A stretch of DNA of 23,465 nt from an uncultured Tolumonas sp. (lineage in GTDB: Bacteria; Pseudomonadota; Gammaproteobacteria; Enterobacterales; Aeromonadaceae). The position numbers and the translations under genes are program-made. The notes beneath the pieces are model-generated. The model ran no database searches. It had not been told where the DNA came from and saw only the letters and a program-made list of their open reading frames with translations. Location of the stretch: the NCBI GenBank assembly GCA_903931645.1, contig CAIZDF010000494.1:1-23465 (forward strand), in the 5' to 3' direction. Below, in pieces: positions 1-6,875 of the stretch. The number at the start of each line of letters is the position of its first letter. Position 1 is the first letter of the stretch.

Positions 1-341
1 TGAAAGATGGCTCTGGTCTGTCTGCAACCGTGCTGGATATCGTAGAAAACCCGAAAAAAGTGAAGATTGTTGAACTGGAAGCCGCTCAGCTGCCACGCGC
101 ACTGGAAGATGTGGATCTGGCGATCATCAACACTGTGTACGCCTCTCAGGTTAATCTGCAACCAACCCGTGATGGCCTGTTTGTGGAAGACAAAGAGTCA
201 CCATATGTGAACCTGATCGTAGCGCGTGAAAACAACCAGAACGATGAGAAAGTGAAGAATTTCGTGAAATCTTACCAAGATGAAGCGGTGTTCAAAAAAG
301 CCACTGAACTGTTTAACGGTGGCGTAGTAAAAGGCTGGTAA
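1..341 (+). CDS. metQ: D-methionine-binding lipoprotein MetQ, C-terminal part (5' truncated by window edge)
   Basis: Substrate-binding lipoprotein of the MetNIQ methionine ABC importer; it captures methionine in the periplasm and delivers it to the membrane permease. The reading frame is already open at base 3 and runs to the TAA at 339-341, so only the last 112 or so residues are here and the signal peptide and lipobox lie upstream. Visible family hallmarks are ATVLDIVENPKK, IVELEAAQLPRAL, the near-invariant EDKESPYVNLIV and the C-terminal FNGGVVKGW, which closely match E. coli MetQ as I remember it. The GTG at base 30 is internal, not a start. MetN and MetI would be expected upstream, outside the window. 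An intrinsic terminator follows directly, so this is the end of the operon. Confidence 0.93.
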   Translation, partial: KDGSGLSATVLDIVENPKKVKIVELEAAQLPRALEDVDLAIINTVYASQVNLQPTRDGLFVEDKESPYVNLIVARENNQNDEKVKNFVKSYQDEAVFKKATELFNGGVVKGW

Positions 342-364
342 TTCCACCTTCACTTACTACACAC

Positions 365-396
365 AACGGCCGGCATTTGTCGGCCGTTTTTATTTT
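365..396 (+). terminator. Intrinsic terminator of the metQ operon
   Basis: Eight-base inverted repeat (365-372 with 381-388, core CGGCCG) around an 8-nt loop, followed by a T-rich run (TTTTTATTTT, overlapping the stem end). It lies 23 bases after the metQ stop codon. Confidence 0.88.
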
Positions 397-443
397 CTGC
401 CATTCTTGTCTCCCTCTCCTGTATGCAATAGCTAAAAGTTACA

Positions 444-473
444 TATAATCCTTATAAACCCATTGCGCACAAT
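444..473 (+). promoter_or_regulatory. Possible ohrR promoter and operator
   Basis: A perfect -10 hexamer TATAAT is at 444-449, 29 bases before the ohrR ATG; no good -35 is visible upstream. A small dyad, ATTG-CGCA-CAAT, lies at 462-473 between this -10 and the start codon, a plausible place for autorepression. OhrR operators in other bacteria are AT-rich dyads, but this one is not a clear match to those. Only the -10 is reasonably convincing. Confidence 0.35.
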
Positions 474-478
474 TCATT

Positions 479-931
479 ATGACCGCTGAAAAATCGTCTG
501 ATCTGTTATTACTGGATAACCAGCTTTGTTTTGCGCTCTACAGCGCCAGCAATGCCATTGTGCGCGCTTATCGCCCCTTACTGGTGCAACTCGACCTGAC
601 GTATCCGCAATATCTGGTGATGCTGGTGTTATGGCAGCAAGACGGCATCAGTGTGAAGCAGCTGGGAGAGCAGCTATTTCTGGATTCCGGCACCCTCACT
701 CCGCTGTTAAAACGACTGGATGTGAAAGGGTTAGTCCGGCGGGAGCACAGTGAGCAGGATGAACGTGTACGTGTTTTGACGCTGACAGAGCAAGGCAAAG
801 CACTAAAAAAACTGGCCGCAGACATTCCGCTTAGAATGCGCGACCAGCTACAAATATCCGATACCCAACTGCAGGTGCTGAAGACCCATTGTGAACAGGT
901 ACAACAGCAGTTGCATGAGCAAAATGATTAA
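479..931 (+). CDS. ohrR: MarR-family organic hydroperoxide sensor/repressor OhrR
   Basis: A 150-residue MarR-family winged-helix dimer, the length usual for OhrR. OhrR represses the peroxiredoxin-like gene ohr until its N-terminal cysteine is oxidised by organic peroxides. The diagnostic parts are visible: Cys17 in LDNQLCFALYSAS, with Tyr31 (RAYRP) and Tyr42 (LTYPQYLVMLVLW), matching the Cys/Tyr/Tyr sensing triad of the family; then the recognition-helix region LDSGTLTPLLKRL and the wing with DERVRVLTLT. The start is the first ATG; no good Shine-Dalgarno is visible before it. No ohr gene adjoins it in the window: metQ precedes it, and lysP converges on it with a 3-base overlap at the stops. 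The ohr target must therefore be elsewhere, or this paralogue controls something else. Confidence 0.88.
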   Translation: MTAEKSSDLLLLDNQLCFALYSASNAIVRAYRPLLVQLDLTYPQYLVMLVLWQQDGISVKQLGEQLFLDSGTLTPLLKRLDVKGLVRREHSEQDERVRVLTLTEQGKALKKLAADIPLRMRDQLQISDTQLQVLKTHCEQVQQQLHEQND

Positions 932-2382
932 TCTTTTTGCGGGAACTGCATATCCTGATACCGCACAAAACGTGTTTTATTTTTCAGCTTATAACCCAGC
1001 CACAACAGGAAGAAGATCGGAATACCGATGTAAGTGGCTGAAGCACCTTTCCAGTCGATACTATCAGCAGTAAACGCACTGTAATCCTGCCCTAATGTCA
1101 CCAACAGACACAGCAGGAAAGCCAACAATGGGCCAAACGGGAAAAACAAGGCACGATATGGTAGTTCGTGTAATTCACCACCTTGCAACAGATAACCCTT
1201 ACGGAAGCGGTAATGACAAACGGCAATGCCAAGCCAAGCGATAAATCCGCTCATGCCGGACGCACTCATCAGCCACATATAGACCGCCTGATCGCCAAAC
1301 AGCGAAGTCAGGAAACACAACATGGCCACCAGTGTGGTCGCTATTAATGCGTTCACTGGCACGCCGTTGCGGCTCAACCCGGCCAGCCATTTCGGCGCCA
1401 TACCATTACAGGCCATGGTGTAAAGCATGCGTGTGGAGGCATACATCCCTGAGTTACCGGCGGATAAAATCGCCGTCAAAATGACGCTGTTCATCACCGC
1501 TGCCGCTAACGCCAGACCGGCACGATCGAACACCAGCGTGAACGGGCTGGCACTGATATCAGTAACATCATTTTTCAGCAATTGCGGATCGTTATACGGC
1601 AGCAACACACCAATAATGAAGATCGCAAACACATAAAACAGCAGGATACGCCAGAACACCTGACGTACGGCGCGTGGAATATTCTTGCCTGGATTTTCTG
1701 ATTCGCCGGCAGCGACACCAATCAGTTCAGTGCCCTGAAACGAGAACCCGGCGATCATGGCAACACTCAATAAGGCAGGGAAACCACCGACGAACGGCGC
1801 ATCGCCAGTGCTGAGATTGCTCCAGCCCGGATGCGAATCACCGTGCATAATGCCAAACACCATCAACATACCGATGCCGATAAAGGCAATTACGGTCACT
1901 ACTTTGATCAGCGAACACCAGAACTCCGCTTCACCAAAACCTTTCACGGTAAAACCGTTCAACGCCACGATGATCGCCAGAAAGCCCGCGCTCCAGATAT
2001 AACCTGGCACTTCTGGAAACCAGTATTTCATGATGATTGCGGAAGCGGCTAATTCGACCGCCACGGTGATCGCCCAGTTGTACCAGTAATTCCAACCCTG
2101 CGCGAAACCAAAGGCCGGATCAACAAAATGACTGCCATACGCCGCAAATGAACCAGAAACCGGCATATACGCCGCCATTTCGCCCAGACTGGTCATCAGG
2201 AAATAAACCATCAAGCCAATTAACAAATACGCTAACAGCGCGCCACCCGGCCCGGCATTGGCAATCGTTGCGCCAGAGGCAACAAATAACCCCGTACCGA
2301 TCGAACCACCAATGGCGATCATACTGAGATGCCGTGACTGCAATTTCCGTTGCAAACCCGACGTGTGTGCAGAGGCTGTCAT
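928..2382 (-). CDS. lysP: Lysine-specific permease LysP
   Basis: An APC-superfamily (amino acid transporter family) H+-coupled lysine importer of the inner membrane, 484 residues, close to E. coli LysP (489). It matches remembered E. coli LysP almost throughout: RHLSMIAIGGSIGTGLFVAS in TM1, PGGALLAYLLIGLMVYFLMT, GFSFQGTELIGVAAGESENP, NIPRAVRQVFWRILLFYVF, SPFTLVF, LSAGNSGMYASTRMLY, and a FVRYQDMQFPQ C-terminus. About 12 hydrophobic segments are visible. The start is supported by a purine-rich GGGAAAGGG a few bases upstream. In E. coli LysP also restrains the acid-response activator CadC; no cad genes are here. The gene lies downstream of srlR in the same orientation but is separated by 257 bp containing a hairpin, so it is probably its own transcription unit. 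Confidence 0.93.
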   Translation of the reverse strand: MTASAHTSGLQRKLQSRHLSMIAIGGSIGTGLFVASGATIANAGPGGALLAYLLIGLMVYFLMTSLGEMAAYMPVSGSFAAYGSHFVDPAFGFAQGWNYWYNWAITVAVELAASAIIMKYWFPEVPGYIWSAGFLAIIVALNGFTVKGFGEAEFWCSLIKVVTVIAFIGIGMLMVFGIMHGDSHPGWSNLSTGDAPFVGGFPALLSVAMIAGFSFQGTELIGVAAGESENPGKNIPRAVRQVFWRILLFYVFAIFIIGVLLPYNDPQLLKNDVTDISASPFTLVFDRAGLALAAAVMNSVILTAILSAGNSGMYASTRMLYTMACNGMAPKWLAGLSRNGVPVNALIATTLVAMLCFLTSLFGDQAVYMWLMSASGMSGFIAWLGIAVCHYRFRKGYLLQGGELHELPYRALFFPFGPLLAFLLCLLVTLGQDYSAFTADSIDWKGASATYIGIPIFFLLWLGYKLKNKTRFVRYQDMQFPQKD

Positions 2383-2590
2383 AACCCTTTCCCTTCTTCT
2401 GTTTACGCTGTTTTGCCTGCTTACTGTGTTTTTTTCGCACAGCAGCTTAAAAGGCCGCTAGAAATACGCAGCAAACCGGGTTTTGGCAAGGTTTTTTTAG
2501 AGGAAAAGATCAAATTTCTGGTATAAAAAACCAGCAAGATTCGATTTATTGAAATAAAACATCAGAAGAGATGAATGAAATAGCAGTCTA

Positions 2591-2629
2591 TATGCATTAA
2601 CCACCATTTTACTCAATGGTGGCTGCATA
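2591..2629 (-). terminator. Large hairpin after srlR, probable end of the srl operon
   Basis: A two-part inverted repeat lies 11 bases beyond the srlR stop: CCACCATT (2601-2608) with AATGGTGG (2615-2622) around a 6-nt loop, and an outer TATGCA (2591-2596) with TGCATA (2624-2629), separated by an asymmetric TTAA/C bulge. There is no proper U-tract on the minus strand, so it may act with Rho or as a 3'-end stabiliser rather than as a classic intrinsic terminator. The remaining 2383-2590 upstream of lysP is AT-rich; I found no confident promoter or riboswitch in it. Confidence 0.55.
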
Positions 2630-2639
2630 ACTATTAAAA

Positions 2640-3404
2640 CTAAACCAGCAACACCTGAATGCCACGCTGCTCCAGTGCGGCTTGATCCGCTTCACTGATA
2701 CCGTGGTCGGTGATCACGATGTCGATCTTGTCGATTGGCACCACCACGTTGGGGGTCTTCCGGCCAAATTTACTGGAATCGGTCACCACGATGATTTGTT
2801 TCGCGGCCTGGCACATGGCCTGACTCACCTGATACGCTTCAATAAAGGTGGTAGTGCCCTGTTCAATATCAAAACCATCGGCACCAATAAATAGCTTATC
2901 AAAGGTAAAGGCGCGGAACGCCTGTTCGGCCAAGCCACCGTGAAACGAGGCGGAACGTTTACGGTAAGTGCCGCCCGGCATCAGCAGATTCATATTACTG
3001 TCGCGGGCCACGGCTTCATTCATGATATGCAGGCTGTTGGTCATCACCGTCAAAGCCACCCGCTCAACCAACCACGGCACCATCTGCAGGGTGGTGCTGC
3101 CGTTATCCAGAATAATCGACTCACCATCGTGCACCAGCGAGGCGGCTTTGGCACCGATCCGCTGTTTGATACTCTGATTGAGCGCGGTTTTTTCATCAAT
3201 GGTGCGGTCTTCTGCGATCGGTTGCGAGATCGCCTCAGCGCCGCCATAACGGCGCGTCACCAGATGGGCTAGCCCTAACTGTCGCAGGTCGCTACGAATG
3301 GTCGCACCGGTAATATTAAAGTGGTTTGCCAGATCATTGACCGATGTTCGGCCTTGTTCACGCAGATAACGTACTAACATTTCCCGACGAACTTCAACGC
3401 TCAT
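2640..3404 (-). CDS. srlR: DeoR-family repressor of the sorbitol operon, SrlR (GutR)
   Basis: A 254-residue DeoR-family regulator that represses the glucitol operon in the absence of sorbitol-derived inducer. The N-terminus has the DeoR winged helix (REMLVRYLREQGRTSVNDLA, then a recognition helix ITGATIRSDLRQL and RRYGGA). The C-terminal sugar-phosphate sensor domain shows DGESIILDNGSTTLQMVPWL, TVMTNSLHIMNEA, LLMPGGTYRKRSASFHG and DSSKFGRKTPNVV, which match E. coli SrlR closely. It is the last gene of the operon, 79 bp after gutM, and has an AGAGAG Shine-Dalgarno before the ATG. In E. coli gutQ follows srlR; here it does not, and the next gene is lysP. Confidence 0.92.
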   Translation of the reverse strand: MSVEVRREMLVRYLREQGRTSVNDLANHFNITGATIRSDLRQLGLAHLVTRRYGGAEAISQPIAEDRTIDEKTALNQSIKQRIGAKAASLVHDGESIILDNGSTTLQMVPWLVERVALTVMTNSLHIMNEAVARDSNMNLLMPGGTYRKRSASFHGGLAEQAFRAFTFDKLFIGADGFDIEQGTTTFIEAYQVSQAMCQAAKQIIVVTDSSKFGRKTPNVVVPIDKIDIVITDHGISEADQAALEQRGIQVLLV

Positions 3405-3483
3405 ATCAGACTCTCTATGCCAATCTATTACGAATAAGATACATGGAGATTTTCAAAACGAAAGAATTAAAATAAATTCATTA

Positions 3484-3840
3484 TCATTTTGTTGACAGCG
3501 CGCAAGATACTGCTTCACGGACCGAAGGTTCTAGCCCTGAAATTATGCGATCAGATAAGGGAATACGCGCATGGATCAACGCAGATAATGGCGTCGGACG
3601 CGTAAAAATAGTCACACCTTTCATAATACTGGCATCAACAATCAGGCCATTAGTATCATGTGCTAAAACAACTAAGGTTTTTGGTTTCCAACGTGATGAC
3701 GTTTTGCCGATTTTCACTGTGCCTTTCAAACTCATGTTTTGTAGCATGCGGTTGAAAGCGCGCATCTGCAGAAAACCGGTCGCTATCTGCAACGCCCAGG
3801 CAAAACCTTCACACATACTCAACGCATAGGTCGAATCCAT
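3484..3840 (-). CDS. gutM: Glucitol operon activator protein GutM (SrlM)
   Basis: A 118-residue GutM-family protein (E. coli 119), the positive regulator of the sorbitol operon. An N-terminal hydrophobic stretch (FAWALQIATGFLQM) is followed by the family signatures RAFNRML, GKTSSRWKPKTLVVLAHD, LIVDASIMKGVTIFTRP and a C-terminal SVREAVSCAL. Its place between srlD and srlR is exactly the enteric order, which makes the assignment secure despite weaker sequence conservation than the enzyme genes. The start has a GAGGTG ribosome site. It is separated from srlD by 227 bp that hold an ERIC element and a strong intrinsic terminator just upstream of its ribosome site, so its expression probably depends on read-through or a separate promoter. 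Confidence 0.88.
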   Translation of the reverse strand: MDSTYALSMCEGFAWALQIATGFLQMRAFNRMLQNMSLKGTVKIGKTSSRWKPKTLVVLAHDTNGLIVDASIMKGVTIFTRPTPLSALIHARIPLSDRIISGLEPSVREAVSCALSTK

Positions 3841-3858
3841 TTTTCACCTCGTGTATGG

Positions 3859-3884
3859 AAAAAAGGCAGTGTAAAAACACTGCC
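3859..3884 (-). terminator. Strong intrinsic terminator between srlD and gutM
   Basis: A perfect 8-bp stem (GGCAGTGT at 3865-3872 with ACACTGCC at 3877-3884) with a 4-nt loop, followed on the minus strand by six T (3859-3864). It is only 18 bases upstream of the gutM ATG and just before its GAGGTG ribosome site. This should end most srlAEBD transcripts and limit gutM-srlR expression. Confidence 0.85.
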
Positions 3885-3936
3885 AAACATAACAGGCATC
3901 CTCAGGAGCTGAACCGGGACCCTATTTACCCTGAAC

Positions 3937-4062
3937 ATACCCTTCGTACTTGAAGTCGCAGCGTCGTTAACATCGTTCGCTCACTCCAATCACATAGTAT
4001 TTCTATGCTCATGGGGATTCGCTCTCTTGCCGCCTTGCTGCAACTCCAATTACTTTGGGTAT
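3937..4062 (-). repeat. ERIC (intergenic repeat unit), complete copy
   Basis: A 126-bp imperfect palindrome, essentially the canonical 127-bp ERIC length. The ends are inverted copies: ATACCCTTCGTACTTGAAGT at the left and ACTCCAATTACTTTGGGTAT at the right. On the minus strand the core reads GCGAATCCCCATGAGCATAG ... GATTGGAGTGAGCG, the same arrangement as the ERIC1R and ERIC2 primer regions (GTGAATCCCCAGGAGC ... GTGACTGGGGTGAGCG). It starts 5 bases after the srlD stop and is transcribed with the operon, so it would form a long RNA stem in the srl mRNA. Confidence 0.9.
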
Positions 4063-4067
4063 AAAAT

Positions 4068-4844
4068 TTAGAACATCACCTGGCCGCCAGTGATATTGAT
4101 CATCTGGCCGGTGCAATAGCTGGCCTCATCACTGGCGTAAAATTTCAGTACATTTAATACATCTTGGTAATCGCAGCCACGTTTTAGCGGTACTTTATCA
4201 ATATAGGTTTGTTCCACCTGATCTTCCGGAATACCTAATTTCTTCGCATATTGTGGCAACAGTGACTGGAACATTGGGCTCTTTAACAGGTTACCCAGCA
4301 TCAGCGAATGCACGGTAATGTTGTGCTCGGCCAGATCTAAAGCCAGTGACTGGGTTAAACCAACGCCACCAAACTTGGCCGCGGAATAACCGGAATTGTG
4401 TTTTGAGCCCACTTTACCGGATTTGGAGTTGATCTGAATGATGCGGCCACTGTTTTGTTTGATCATGATTTTGGAAACCGCTCGGGCACACAGGAAATAG
4501 CCGGTCAGATTGACGTCGATAGAGCGTTTCCACGCATCCAGTGAGAACACATCAATCTTCGCCGCCTGCGCCACGCCGGCGTTGTAGACCAGCAGGTCGA
4601 TGCGGCCAAAACGTTCCGCAACCGCATCAACCATACGTTCTACATCCGCTTCATCGGTGGAATTCGCTTGCACAGCCATGACATTCTCTTGGCCAAACTG
4701 TTCAGCAATGGTGGCCGCAGATTCTTCTGCACTGACACCATCCAGATCGGCGACCGCTACCTTGTATCCGGCATCCGCTAAGCCACTGCTCAGGAATGCG
4801 CCCAGGTTACGGCCACCGCCAACTACCAATGCCACTTTTGACAT
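4068..4844 (-). CDS. srlD: Sorbitol-6-phosphate 2-dehydrogenase SrlD
   Basis: An NAD-dependent short-chain dehydrogenase that oxidises sorbitol-6-phosphate to fructose-6-phosphate in the cytoplasm, 258 residues (E. coli 259). The Rossmann glycine motif is GGGRNLGAF near residues 9-17, with NAG at 88-90, Asn112, Ser140/Ser142 (QINSKSGKVG) and the catalytic Tyr153-x3-Lys157 (SGYSAAKFGG). The stretches ITVHSLMLGNLLKSPMFQSL, KVPLKRGCDYQDVLN and the C-terminal TGGQVMF are nearly identical to E. coli SrlD. An AGGAG ribosome site precedes the ATG. It lies 81 bp after srlB, across a hairpin, and an ERIC element starts 5 bp beyond its stop. Confidence 0.95.
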   Translation of the reverse strand: MSKVALVVGGGRNLGAFLSSGLADAGYKVAVADLDGVSAEESAATIAEQFGQENVMAVQANSTDEADVERMVDAVAERFGRIDLLVYNAGVAQAAKIDVFSLDAWKRSIDVNLTGYFLCARAVSKIMIKQNSGRIIQINSKSGKVGSKHNSGYSAAKFGGVGLTQSLALDLAEHNITVHSLMLGNLLKSPMFQSLLPQYAKKLGIPEDQVEQTYIDKVPLKRGCDYQDVLNVLKFYASDEASYCTGQMINITGGQVMF

Positions 4845-4871
4845 GTTAATCTCCTAATTGCTAGTCTCGCT

Positions 4872-4912
4872 CCCCCCTGCAACGAGCGCCAACTCATATG
4901 TTGCAGAGGGGG
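4872..4912 (-). other. Intergenic mRNA hairpin between srlB and srlD
   Basis: Inverted repeat CTGCAAC (4877-4883) with GTTGCAG (4900-4906), extended across a single unpaired A by CCCCC with GGGGG (4908-4912), around a 16-nt loop. There is no U-tract on either strand, so it is not an intrinsic terminator. It fits an mRNA-processing or stabilising structure that separates the PTS genes from the dehydrogenase gene. Confidence 0.6.
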
Positions 4913-4925
4913 CAGTGAGTTTTAA

Positions 4926-5291
4926 TTATTCGGTTTTAAAGATAAGTTCTGTTCCCAGCGCCAGTTCATCAGGGCATGTCCCTTTTACATGTACGGTGCC
5001 AGGGTATTCAGCGACACTGTCGCCATCAAATCGGATAGTAATGTGTCCGAGTTCGCCCAGGTTTTGGTTGACCACATCGCCGACCGCAGTGATGGGATAA
5101 GACACGGCACCCAACACGAACTGACCACCAACGTTGATCTCGCCAGTTAATTCTGCTGCCGGATGAATGAAGCAATAATCTGCAACATCGGCCGGGGCAT
5201 TATCGTTAAACAGGATCATCATCTTGTCGCTCAGGGCATCTGCCGCATACTCACCGATCTGAGTTAATTGGGTACGGTACAACATAGTCAT
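4926..5291 (-). CDS. srlB: Glucitol/sorbitol-specific PTS enzyme IIA, SrlB
   Basis: Cytoplasmic EIIA of the sorbitol phosphotransferase system, which takes phosphate from HPr and passes it to the EIIB domain of SrlE. It has 121 residues (E. coli 123). The probable phosphorylated histidine is His43 in YCFIHPAAEL. Other family stretches are ADALSDKMMILF, YPITAVGDVV, NLGELGHITIRFDG and AEYPGTVHVKG. A GAGG ribosome site lies before the ATG, 18 bp after srlE, as expected within a tightly packed operon. Confidence 0.94.
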   Translation of the reverse strand: MTMLYRTQLTQIGEYAADALSDKMMILFNDNAPADVADYCFIHPAAELTGEINVGGQFVLGAVSYPITAVGDVVNQNLGELGHITIRFDGDSVAEYPGTVHVKGTCPDELALGTELIFKTE

Positions 5292-5309
5292 TTCAAGCCT
5301 CGACTGTTA

Positions 5310-6299
5310 TTACTGATAGATAAAGAACGATACAAACCACGCCAGCAGGACGGTCGGTGCACCGGTTAAGAACCGGGAGTAAAGCACAGACGGTACGCCG
5401 ATCTGAACGGTTTTTGGTTTCGCTTCGGCCAGACTCAAACCCACTGGGATAAAGTCACACGCCGCTTGTGCGTTGATAGCAAACAGAGCCGGTAGTGCCA
5501 ACTGCGGTGGAATGTTACCCATACCGATCTGTGTGCCCACCAAAACCCCGATAACTTGCGCGATAACCGCACCTGGGCCAAGGAATGGCGACAGGAATGG
5601 GAATGAACAAATTAACGCCAACGTGATCAATCCAAATGGGCTTTTCGCCAACGGGATCAGTGCATGCGCAATCACATCACCGACACCAGACGCAATGATG
5701 ACACCGATCAGCATCGAAACGAACGCCATAAACGGCAGAATCGATTTCAATACGGTATCGATGGTTTCACGACCGGCCTGGAAGAAGGTCGCCATGACGG
5801 AGCCCATGCCGATCCCGATTTTGGCCAGTAAACCATCACTCTGCTCGCTCAGTTTTTTCGAGCTGTCATACTGACGATGTTCACTGTGCTGTTCTGCCGC
5901 AGGTGCTGCCGCTTTGACCGGCGCCACACCGTCGTGCGTTTGCAACTGAATGTCGTTTGGACGAACACCGGACACATAAATGTCTTCGACAATGTAATCG
6001 GCCATCGGGCCACTTTTACCGGTGGAGTGAATATTCACCGTTGGAATACGTTTTTTCGGATACAGACCACAACGTAAAGTGCCACCACAATCGATGATCG
6101 CCACCGCTGTTTCAGTATCAGGCACTGATGATTTGAAACCATCGACTGCTTCCATGCCGGTCAGTTCCACCATCCGGTCCACGATGTCAGGACGTGTACC
6201 CGCGGTGATATAAAGGATCTTTTTGTTCTTATCTACTGGGATGGTCAACGGGCCGCCCCAGCCACCATTTCCTTTGGTGATATATAATGCATTTGCCAT
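5310..6299 (-). CDS. srlE: Glucitol/sorbitol-specific PTS enzyme IIBC, SrlE
   Basis: Inner-membrane EIIBC subunit of the sorbitol PTS, 329 residues (E. coli 319). The N-terminal EIIB domain has [23 protein letters not shown] and the probable phosphocysteine in [16 protein letters not shown], followed by [21 protein letters not shown] short variable linker (rich in A, E, Q, H near residues 130-148) leads to the C-terminal membrane part with [51 protein letters not shown] and [20 protein letters not shown]. The linker is somewhat longer than I recall for E. coli, which accounts for the extra length. An AGGAG site precedes the ATG; the gap to srlA is 21 bp. Confidence 0.95.
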   Translation of the reverse strand: MANALYITKGNGGWGGPLTIPVDKNKKILYITAGTRPDIVDRMVELTGMEAVDGFKSSVPDTETAVAIIDCGGTLRCGLYPKKRIPTVNIHSTGKSGPMADYIVEDIYVSGVRPNDIQLQTHDGVAPVKAAAPAAEQHSEHRQYDSSKKLSEQSDGLLAKIGIGMGSVMATFFQAGRETIDTVLKSILPFMAFVSMLIGVIIASGVGDVIAHALIPLAKSPFGLITLALICSFPFLSPFLGPGAVIAQVIGVLVGTQIGMGNIPPQLALPALFAINAQAACDFIPVGLSLAEAKPKTVQIGVPSVLYSRFLTGAPTVLLAWFVSFFIYQ

Positions 6300-6320
6300 G
6301 ATGTCTGCTCCTGAACCTGA

Positions 6321-6875
6321 TTAGTTAGCGTGCATGTGCACTTCGGTGCTAAGACGGATATTCTGTTGTTTCTCTACAAACGCGGTGGTGAAGTCAGTTA
6401 CCCAGCCACGGAAGAAGTTAGAAACCATGCCGACAAACAAATAACTGATCGCCAGTGGTGCCAGCGGCAGATGCAGGGTGGTCAAACCATTGGCAATGCC
6501 TAAGTACACAAACAACTCGCCTGGATTGATGTGAGGGAACAGACCGTTCATGGAATGGCAGCTGTAAGAAGCGGCGGCATAATATGACGGTTTATAACGT
6601 TCTGGTAAGAAGCGGCCCAGACTCAAGGTCATTGGGTTCATGAACACGAATGTGCCGACGACTGGCAGCACCAGATAACGGGTAAACGGATTGCCCGCAC
6701 ATTTCTGTGCCAGACGTTCAACACGTTCCTGACCGATAAAACGGATCAGCGCGTTCATGGCCACCATCAGTGAGATCAACAGCGGGAGAATGCCAGTGAC
6801 CATACTGACAAACACCTCGCCTCCTTTCTGGAATAGTCCGATAAACCATTCCGCTGCATGAATTACTAAATCCAT
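6321..6875 (-). CDS. srlA: Glucitol/sorbitol-specific PTS enzyme IIC, SrlA
   Basis: Membrane EIIC subunit that, with the C-terminal part of SrlE, forms the sorbitol channel. The start is chosen at 6875 ([15 protein letters not shown]), giving 184 residues against 187 in E. coli. The GAGGAA ribosome site is 7 bases upstream, and the E. coli protein begins just before the same [15 protein letters not shown] motif. An in-frame ATG at 6899 would add 8 residues but has no ribosome site. Visible motifs are [48 protein letters not shown] and [13 protein letters not shown], with several hydrophobic segments. It is the first gene of the srl operon. Confidence 0.94.
   Translation of the reverse strand: MDLVIHAAEWFIGLFQKGGEVFVSMVTGILPLLISLMVAMNALIRFIGQERVERLAQKCAGNPFTRYLVLPVVGTFVFMNPMTLSLGRFLPERYKPSYYAAASYSCHSMNGLFPHINPGELFVYLGIANGLTTLHLPLAPLAISYLFVGMVSNFFRGWVTDFTTAFVEKQQNIRLSTEVHMHAN

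Noticed and set aside
2383..2590. Possible lysine riboswitch upstream of lysP.
   Set aside because: The leader is AT-rich and lacks the long conserved multi-helix core of the L-box; only small hairpins are seen.
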